Part shown: in pieces, positions 8,894 through 13,417 of the stretch
Position numbering within the stretch: position 1 is the first letter of the stretch
Layout of the letters: each line of letters opens with the position of its first letter
NCBI GenBank assembly: GCA_029261305.1
Contig: JAJDBO010000280.1
Span: 1-13,417, forward strand
DNA length: 13,417 bases
Direction: 5' to 3'
Source: Nitrospirales bacterium
GTDB taxonomy: Bacteria > Nitrospirota > Nitrospiria > Nitrospirales > UBA8639
Position numbers and translations under genes: made by a program
Notes under the pieces: model-generated
Seen by the model: the letters and a program-made list of their open reading frames with translations, nothing else
What the model was told of the DNA's origin: nothing
Database searches by the model: none

Positions 8894-9904
8894 CTATTTA
8901 ATCCCAATCACCATGGAGTCTGGGCCAGCAAGGTGAACTACCTTGGTTTCTCGAAAGCCAGTTTCTTTCATCCATCCACAACAATCCGCTCCCGTGTAAT
9001 CGAAGCCCCCGGGTAATTCGATGAGCATATTGAGACTCATTAACAACCCAAAGACATTTTCGCGTCGATCATCATCAATAAGTGCTTCAAAGACAATTAA
9101 GGCTCCACCCTTAGGCAAGGCATCAAAGGCTTTCTTGAGCAACATTTTCTTTTGGTCCAAATCCCAATCATGCAGAATATGCCCCATGGAGAGGACATCG
9201 GCTGGAGGGAGAGGGTCTTGGAAAAAGTCGCCTGCGGTAAACGTGAATCGATCGCTCAGACCAAACGAGGCGATATAGTGTTCAAAGATTGGTCCCGTTG
9301 GCGGCAAATCGAATCCTCCTCCGGTGAGATGAGGGTGGGATTTTCCAACCTGAGCAATCAATCCTCCTTGGGCTGATCCTATATCAATATACGTTTGATA
9401 GTCTTTCCAGGGAAACTTTTGGGCAATGGCCATACTAGCTCCCATGCTAATGCCAGTCATGGATTGCATGAAACTTTTGAGCTTAGCCTGATCACTGTAG
9501 AGCGATTCGAAGAAATTTCCGCCTTCCTTGGCTTCGTTCTGTGGCTGGCCAGTTTTTAAACCTTCTGTCAGTGATCCCCAGAATCGATACAAGCGGGCAT
9601 TCGACATCTCCAAGAATCCACCAATATAGGATGGTTTGGCTTTATCGAGAAACGCATCGGTTTCTGGTGTGTTCGAATATTGTCCATTCTGTCGATTCAA
9701 CATGCCCAAGGCGACTAATGCATCGAAAAAATCTCGTGCACTTCGTGGATGCAGGCCGAGTTGTTGTTGTAAGGAGTCAGCATTGAGAGGGGACTTGGCC
9801 AAGACGGTAAATACTTCCAGTTCAACAGCACTGAGCAATGTCTTGGATCCCCAAAACGCCATGCCTAGGTGCATGATTTTTTCTGGCGAAGTAGTTTGGT
9901 TCAT
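8894..9904 (-). CDS. SAM-dependent O-methyltransferase (ASMT/COMT-type fold)
   Basis: 336 residues with the two-domain layout of the acetylserotonin/caffeate O-methyltransferase-like family. An N-terminal winged-helix dimerisation domain (about 20-90, with [24 protein letters not shown]) is followed by a Rossmann methyltransferase domain: SAM-binding D-I-G-S-A-Q-G-G (174-181), an acidic residue D199 after strand 2, G-D-F-F (225-228), the H-I-L-H-D-W motif (242-247) with the likely catalytic H245, and G-G-A-L-I-V-F-E (266-273). Acts on a small molecule; the acceptor is not evident. AAGGAG 8 nt before ATG 9904 supports the start. It is divergent from hemW across 211 bp and has no biosynthetic neighbours. 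Confidence 0.92.
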   Translation of the reverse strand: MNQTTSPEKIMHLGMAFWGSKTLLSAVELEVFTVLAKSPLNADSLQQQLGLHPRSARDFFDALVALGMLNRQNGQYSNTPETDAFLDKAKPSYIGGFLEMSNARLYRFWGSLTEGLKTGQPQNEAKEGGNFFESLYSDQAKLKSFMQSMTGISMGASMAIAQKFPWKDYQTYIDIGSAQGGLIAQVGKSHPHLTGGGFDLPPTGPIFEHYIASFGLSDRFTFTAGDFFQDPLPPADVLSMGHILHDWDLDQKKMLLKKAFDALPKGGALIVFEALIDDDRRENVFGLLMSLNMLIELPGGFDYTGADCCGWMKETGFRETKVVHLAGPDSMVIGIK

Positions 9905-9955
9905 AGGTGAGTCTCCTTAAACAAGGTGTATGTGAGGAATTTCAATAGATTGGTA

Positions 9956-9970
9956 TCGAACTGTATTCGA
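9956..9970. promoter_or_regulatory. 15-bp palindrome between the divergent methyltransferase and hemW genes
   Basis: TCGAA-CTGTA-TTCGA is a perfect inverted repeat with 5-bp arms, lying 51 bp upstream of the methyltransferase start in the shared 211-bp divergent gap. A second small palindrome, GTTCT-G-AGAAC, lies at 10011-10021. They are possible operators; no regulator is known and I see no clear -35/-10 pair in the gap. Confidence 0.3.
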
Positions 9971-10115
9971 AATATGTGATTTTCTAAAGGCCGTTTGTAC
10001 CTTGGATGATGTTCTGAGAACAAGAACGTATTGGTAATGCCAGCCTAAGGATTCTTGGGGAGGAGATAGGTTGCGATGATGTCCTGTCCCTCGTACACTC
10101 AATTCTAGGGTCCCT

Positions 10116-11291
10116 ATGAAAATTGATTCTTTGAAAAAATGTTTGGAGGGCCAATCGGTCGCAAGTTTGGGATTGTATATTCACATTCCTTTTTGTCGGG
10201 TGCGGTGCCAGTTTTGTGCGTTTTATGTGCAGCTACATCATGAGGAGAGGGTTCAGGCATTTCTTATGGGACTTACTCACGAAATGCAACTTTATGGACG
10301 AGATATTGGTTTGGGAAATATTCCCGTTTCGTCAGTGTACTTTGGTGGGGGGACTCCCACGGTGTTATCATCTACGCAATTAGTTGGTGTTCTGGATGAC
10401 ATTCAAAAGTGGTTCGCCATTACTGATGAGGCGGAGATCTCCTTGGAGGGGCATCCCGGAACGATCAATCGTGAAGATTTGCAGATTCTCCGTTCGAGGG
10501 GATTCAATCGGATTAGCCTCGGCGCGCAATCCTTTGATGATCAGGAATTGCTTCAGTTGGGCGGTCGGGCAGTAAGTCAGGCTACGGAAACGGCGGTTGC
10601 CATTTCGCGACAAGCTGGGTTTGAGAATATCAGTCTGGATCTCATGTATGGCTTCCCTGGACATTCGACCAGTTCATGGCAACGAACATTGAAGGCTACA
10701 TTGACGCTCGAGCCTAGTCACCTTTCTTGTTATGCCTTCACTGTTGAGGAAGGTTCGCATTTTTACAATAAAGTTGAACAGGGAGCAGTTCTTGCCCCAA
10801 ATGAGGAGGTACAGGCCTCGCTGGCGTTGTTCACTGCTGATTATCTGAATGCTGCTGGGTATGAGCAGTATGAAATATCAAATTTTTGCCAGCCAGGGTT
10901 TTCCTGTCAACATAACCTTCGGTATTGGCAGGGTGAATCGTATTTGGGGTTAGGACCAAGTGCGCAATCATTTGTGAATGGTGTGCGGTTTGGAAATCCA
11001 TCGGACCTGGATTCCTATTGTGTGGCTATTGCCCAAGGAGAGTTACCCGTAGAGGAAGTGGATGTACTTAATTCCCAAGAAGTGCACCGTGAGTATATAG
11101 TTTTTGGGTTAAGAACCATGAAGGGGGTCCTTCGCAAGCAGGTTAAATTGCTATCAGAAATAAATACAGAATGGGGCAGGGCCTTTCATCAGTTACACAA
11201 GCAGGGGTTGCTCACGGAAGAGGAAGGCTATGTGCGGTTAACTCAAAAAGGATTGCAATTTGCGGATACGGTTGCGGTGGCGCTCCTCTAG
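10116..11291 (+). CDS. hemW: HemW-type radical SAM heme chaperone (coproporphyrinogen III oxidase-like)
   Basis: 391 residues, the usual HemW length (E. coli 378). HemW binds heme and delivers it to apoproteins; it is often mislabelled as the oxygen-independent coproporphyrinogen oxidase HemN. Visible: Y-I-H-I-P-F-C27-R-V-R-C31-Q-F-C34 binding the [4Fe-4S] cluster and SAM; Y-F-G-G-G-T-P-T (75-82); S-L-E-G-H-P-G-T (109-116, where relatives usually have E-A-N-P-G-T); R-I-S-L-G-A-Q-S-F (132-140); L-D-L-M-Y-G-F-P-G (174-182); and H-N-L-R-Y-W (266-271), the heme-binding motif that separates HemW from HemN. True HemN also has an extra Cys after the cluster motif, missing here. The C-terminal third is a helical HemN_C domain. 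TAGGG 5 nt before ATG 10116 supports the start. It is convergent with the next gene, 12 bp apart. Confidence 0.93.
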   Translation: MKIDSLKKCLEGQSVASLGLYIHIPFCRVRCQFCAFYVQLHHEERVQAFLMGLTHEMQLYGRDIGLGNIPVSSVYFGGGTPTVLSSTQLVGVLDDIQKWFAITDEAEISLEGHPGTINREDLQILRSRGFNRISLGAQSFDDQELLQLGGRAVSQATETAVAISRQAGFENISLDLMYGFPGHSTSSWQRTLKATLTLEPSHLSCYAFTVEEGSHFYNKVEQGAVLAPNEEVQASLALFTADYLNAAGYEQYEISNFCQPGFSCQHNLRYWQGESYLGLGPSAQSFVNGVRFGNPSDLDSYCVAIAQGELPVEEVDVLNSQEVHREYIVFGLRTMKGVLRKQVKLLSEINTEWGRAFHQLHKQGLLTEEEGYVRLTQKGLQFADTVAVALL

Positions 11292-11303
11292 AGTCTCCCA
11301 CTG

Positions 11304-11612
11304 TTAATTGAGTTCAGATTGGCTGACTTCTTCAGAATCTTTTTTGTCCATTGTTAGACACAAATCATCAAGCCAGCGACCCGCACATTCCAATATCTCA
11401 CGAATCATGGTTTCAGGGTGCTTGGTACGTCGAATCGTCCATTGGCACACATATTCCAATACATGTTGGCGATCAAAGGTTTGGGAGGATGTTTGGGACA
11501 ACGCTGTGAGTTCTTCCAGTCCTGTTTTGACAATATCTTCGATAATATCCCGACTATAGGAAGTCCTAGCCGTGACATATTGGGTGACTCGTTGAATTTC
11601 TTGTTGATCCAT
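11304..11612 (-). CDS. Small internally duplicated helical protein, unknown function
   Basis: 102 residues, acidic-to-neutral, all helical by composition, no export signal. It contains two related stretches: 9-38 (V-x-x-Y-V-x-A-R-T-S-Y-S-x-D-I-I-x-D-I-V ... L-x-x-L) and 51-84 (V-L-x-Y-V ... R-R-T-x-H-P-x-x-M-I-x-E-I-L ... L-x-x-L). After the shared Y-V, an R-T followed by I-x-x-I-[VL] and L-x-x-L lines up in both. Each half resembles the paired N-terminal helices of HU-like or DUF2267-like proteins, but I cannot assign a family. The start ATG 11612 has only a weak upstream purine stretch. It ends 12 bp from the hemW stop (tail to tail) and begins at the edge of the AT-rich gap. Confidence 0.7.
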   Translation of the reverse strand: MDQQEIQRVTQYVTARTSYSRDIIEDIVKTGLEELTALSQTSSQTFDRQHVLEYVCQWTIRRTKHPETMIREILECAGRWLDDLCLTMDKKDSEEVSQSELN

Positions 11613-11814
11613 GGTTTGGTCGAATCCCGCTGGAAGTTTTATGAATAATGAGTTGTTATTGGTGAGAGCTTATGGTGCAATTGTATAAGGTTCGAATTAG
11701 CGTGATCAACATTCAAAAATATATGGAATGGATTTTTTATACGTACATGCACAAAAAATAGGCATTTTGCTCTGGTAGGCATGGTTCGTGTTTTGAGGTG
11801 GTTTATAAACATGG

Positions 11815-11823
11815 TTATCCACA
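11815..11823 (+). promoter_or_regulatory. DnaA box, perfect match
   Basis: TTATCCACA, identical to the consensus TTATNCACA. By chance such a 9-mer is expected roughly 0.1 times on both strands of this window; two lie within 232 bp here. Confidence 0.7.
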
Positions 11824-11839
11824 ATTGATTAACAGAATT

Positions 11840-11848
11840 TGTGGACAG
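11840..11848 (-). promoter_or_regulatory. Degenerate DnaA box
   Basis: On the minus strand CTGTCCACA, 7 of 9 to TTATCCACA, inverted and 16 bp from the perfect box at 11815. Low-affinity site at best. Confidence 0.35.
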
Positions 11849-11850
11849 CG

Positions 11851-11930
11851 TGAAAAATAAAGATGGGAAATATTAAAAAATTAATAATTGAAAGTTTAAA
11901 TATAGATAAATCAATAATCATCAATAAATA
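11851..11930. other. 80-bp segment of about 86% A+T between the DnaA boxes
   Basis: Only 11 of 80 bases are G or C. It sits just downstream of the first DnaA box, where a DNA unwinding element would lie at an origin. I did not find a clear run of DnaA-trio motifs in it. Confidence 0.5.
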
Positions 11931-12037
11931 CGGGTTGTTTTTATTTTGATAATGACTAAATCACAGTCAGGCTTGATCTTTGGAATGATTGGAAACTAAA
12001 AGTAAGACTTGAATAGGGTAATAATGATTTTCAAGTG

Positions 12038-12046
12038 TTATCCACA
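12038..12046 (+). promoter_or_regulatory. DnaA box, perfect match
   Basis: A second TTATCCACA, same orientation as the one at 11815 and 223 bp further on, about 90 bp past the 3' end of the DUF4112 gene. Confidence 0.7.
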
Positions 12047-12138
12047 GTAACCATGGGTATATTGGTATTGACACTTTCGTAACGTCCCATGAAGACTGTA
12101 TCGGAGTGAGACCGTTTCACTTTCTCTCAGTAATTTAC

Positions 12139-12666
12139 TTACAAGGTAGACCCGAAGTTCCAAATTTTCTGAATACCCAACACCACCAGAATCAAGGTTC
12201 CTCCCACTACCGCAAAGAGAGCGACAATTAAAAAGATGACAAATATCCAGTCCGCGGGGGTTGCGCGGGTTGTAGATTGGGTGGTATAGCGGCGCAGCAA
12301 TTGTGCATTTTTTTCGTTGCTTCGAAACCAAATGGAAAATAGGTCTCCAATGCCGGGAATGGCGCCAATCACCGTATTGATTCCCAGATTGAGGGCCATG
12401 CGGGTCATGACGATTTTCGGAACTTGCAGTTGGGCGGCAAGGAATAAAATTGAGGAGCCAATCAGATTGGCAATGACATCGCCGACACCAGGAATAAGAC
12501 CTAGCAGGGGGTCGAGGCCGATACGGATGCGCGTGCCGGGAATACAAAAGGCCGAGTCGAGCAATTGGGCAATAAAGTCGGCAAATGCCCGAATCTGTTC
12601 TCGATTGGGGTCATTATCAATAACTGGCTCAACGATTGGCCGTCGATATTTTGTGTGATCACTCAT
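12139..12666 (-). CDS. DUF4112 family membrane protein
   Basis: 175 residues. The central block L-L-D-S-A-F-x-I-P-G-T-R-I-R-I-G-L-D-P-L-L-G-L-I-P-G-V-G-D (about 36-64) is the clear DUF4112 signature and recurs in shorter form as N-x-x-I-G-A-I-P-G-I-G-D-L-F (about 99-113), an inner repeat with the same P-G-[IV]-G-D turn. Hydrophobic segments lie at about 65-80 and, strongly, at 140-165, so it is probably an inner-membrane protein; the family has no known function. ATG 12666 is preferred over the TTG at 12681; neither has a ribosome-binding site. A perfect -35 TTGACA on this strand (12733-12728) lacks a good -10. It is divergent from the nuclease gene across a 141-bp gap. Confidence 0.88.
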   Translation of the reverse strand: MSDHTKYRRPIVEPVIDNDPNREQIRAFADFIAQLLDSAFCIPGTRIRIGLDPLLGLIPGVGDVIANLIGSSILFLAAQLQVPKIVMTRMALNLGINTVIGAIPGIGDLFSIWFRSNEKNAQLLRRYTTQSTTRATPADWIFVIFLIVALFAVVGGTLILVVLGIQKIWNFGSTL

Positions 12667-12807
12667 GGTGTAATCGGTCAAACAATTAATATTCGCATAT
12701 ATTTAAGAAATCAGGCTTACTGGAGATTGTCAAGCCATCTTTCTTCTATAATTCTGATATTTTCATGTTCGTATAAATGAAACCACTTTCTTGATGAAAT
12801 ATCCTCA

Positions 12808-13417
12808 ATGACGACCTTTATCCCGAGAATCCCGCGATTGTCAAAATCTCGTTTTTTGTCTGGGCAGCAATGCGATAAACGGTTGTATCTCGAAGTCTAT
12901 GCTCCGCAGTTAGCAACTAAAGTCGATGGTCAGCGACAAGCCATGTTGGATATGGGAAAGCAAATTGGCGACACCGCCCAGTTATGTTTTCCCGGGGGGC
13001 AATTAGTCACAGAGGGATACCGGCAATCAGCCGCCGCTTTGGAGCGGACGGCTATTCTCATGGCGGATCCAGAGATTCCTGCAATTTTTGAAGCAGCCTT
13101 TCAATTCGAAGACACCCTGATCCGTGTGGATATTTTGGAAAGAAGTGGGGAGAAATGGCGGTTAATTGAAGTCAAAGCGTCTTCACGCGTCAAAGCCGTA
13201 CATCATGCCGATCTCTCTGTGCAGGCCTATGTGTTACAGGGGTGTGGCATCCCGATTTCGAATATCTGTCTCATGCATATGAATCGCCATTATGTCTTTC
13301 AAGGTGGTGATGTTGATCTGCGCCAATTGTTTGTCGTGGAAGATCTTACGGAGGATGTGCTCCCTCGATTAACGGAGATTCCCAATCGGTTAGAACAACT
13401 GCGGGAGATGTTAACTC
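12808..13417 (+). CDS. Cas4/RecB-like PD-(D/E)XK nuclease-domain protein (DUF2779-type N-terminus), 3' end cut off
   Basis: 203 residues are visible and the frame is open at the window edge. It begins L-S-K-S-R-F-L-S-G-Q-Q-C22-D-K-R-L-Y-L-E, the opening of Cas4-like and DUF2779 proteins, where the Cys helps bind an iron-sulfur cluster with Cys residues near the C-terminus (outside the window). The nuclease core follows: E95, D108 (R-V-D-I-L), E121-V-K123 (I-E-V-K-A-S) and Q139-x-Y141 (S-V-Q-A-Y). These are the metal-binding and catalytic positions of the PD-(D/E)XK fold, so an active nuclease is plausible. DUF2779 proteins are usually long, with a second exonuclease-like half; whether this one has it cannot be seen. 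ATG 12808 is the only good start (stop at 12778-12780); no clear ribosome-binding site. No cas1/cas2 or CRISPR repeats are seen. Confidence 0.85.
   Translation, partial: MTTFIPRIPRLSKSRFLSGQQCDKRLYLEVYAPQLATKVDGQRQAMLDMGKQIGDTAQLCFPGGQLVTEGYRQSAAALERTAILMADPEIPAIFEAAFQFEDTLIRVDILERSGEKWRLIEVKASSRVKAVHHADLSVQAYVLQGCGIPISNICLMHMNRHYVFQGGDVDLRQLFVVEDLTEDVLPRLTEIPNRLEQLREMLT

Larger units (their letters stand above)
11613..12138. other. 526-bp AT-rich gap with a DnaA-box cluster (origin-like or DnaA-titrating)
   Basis: No gene is visible here. It holds two perfect DnaA boxes (11815-11823 and 12038-12046) in the same orientation, one weaker inverted box between them, a poor one at 11957-11965 (TAAATCACA), and the most AT-rich DNA of the window (11851-11930, 11 G/C in 80 bases by my count). 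This is the usual make-up of a chromosomal origin or of a DnaA-binding control locus. Against an origin: no dnaA or dnaN is nearby, G exceeds C on the + strand on both sides of the first box (43 to 19 in 11641-11820; 43 to 22 in 11821-12060) with no sign change, and most genes on the left point toward it. Confidence 0.45.

Noticed and set aside
9021..9920. Several + strand open frames opposite the methyltransferase gene
   Set aside because: They are shadows of a well-supported minus-strand gene and have no ribosome-binding sites or recognisable domains.
12038..12547. Minus-strand frame of 169 residues overlapping the DUF4112 gene
   Set aside because: The alternative frame is Arg/Ser/His-rich with no family pattern; DUF4112 is unmistakable in the other frame.
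12727..12752. TTGTCA plus perfect TATAAT (12747-12752) as a promoter for the nuclease gene
   Set aside because: The spacer is only 14 bp, too short for a normal sigma-70 promoter; the TATAAT alone in AT-rich DNA is weak evidence.

Overview
The window looks like ordinary chromosomal DNA of a Gram-negative bacterium with moderate GC (about half, judged by eye). The signs are a lipoprotein with a lipobox, exported proteins with Sec signal peptides, HemW, NAD-dependent ligase, and DUF5069, DUF2846 and DUF4112 proteins. The gene mix and protein style suggest Nitrospirota (a Nitrospira-like nitrite oxidiser), but this is an impression without any database search. I see no transposase, phage gene, CRISPR array, rRNA or tRNA.

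Layout. Bases 1-7065 hold ten genes, all on the + strand: the 3' part of an unrecognised gene; ligA (NAD+-dependent DNA ligase); an NTF2/SnoaL-like protein; an alkyltransferase-like (ATL) DNA repair protein; a DUF2846 lipoprotein; a TfoX N-terminal-domain protein; a dimethylargininase/arginine deiminase-superfamily enzyme; an exported type-1 copper cupredoxin; and a two-gene unit of lysine-rich helical proteins of unknown function that share a motif. Bases 7132-11612 alternate strands: a DUF5069 protein (-), a STAS-domain protein (+), an exported SlyD-like FKBP prolyl isomerase (+), an O-methyltransferase (-), hemW (+) and a small internally duplicated helical protein (-). A 526-bp AT-rich gap (11613-12138) holds two perfect DnaA boxes about 220 bp apart on either side of an 80-bp segment that is about 86% A+T. 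Beyond it lie a DUF4112 membrane protein (-) and a divergent, truncated Cas4/RecB-like PD-(D/E)XK nuclease gene (+) that runs off the window.

How genes may work together. ligA and the ATL gene lie one gene apart on the same strand; both feed nucleotide excision repair in known systems (ATL flags O6-alkylguanine, ligase seals the patch), so a loose repair neighbourhood is plausible. The lipoprotein and TfoX genes are 19 bp apart and probably cotranscribed. The two helical-protein genes overlap by 4 bp and are surely coupled. The rest look like independent housekeeping or accessory genes.

Most worth a second look: the coupled pair of unknown lysine-rich proteins with a tandem 13-bp repeat in front; the DnaA-box/AT-rich gap (origin-like, though local base skew and gene direction do not support an origin); an 18-bp palindrome overlapping the probable -35 of the FKBP gene; and the duplicated small protein next to hemW.
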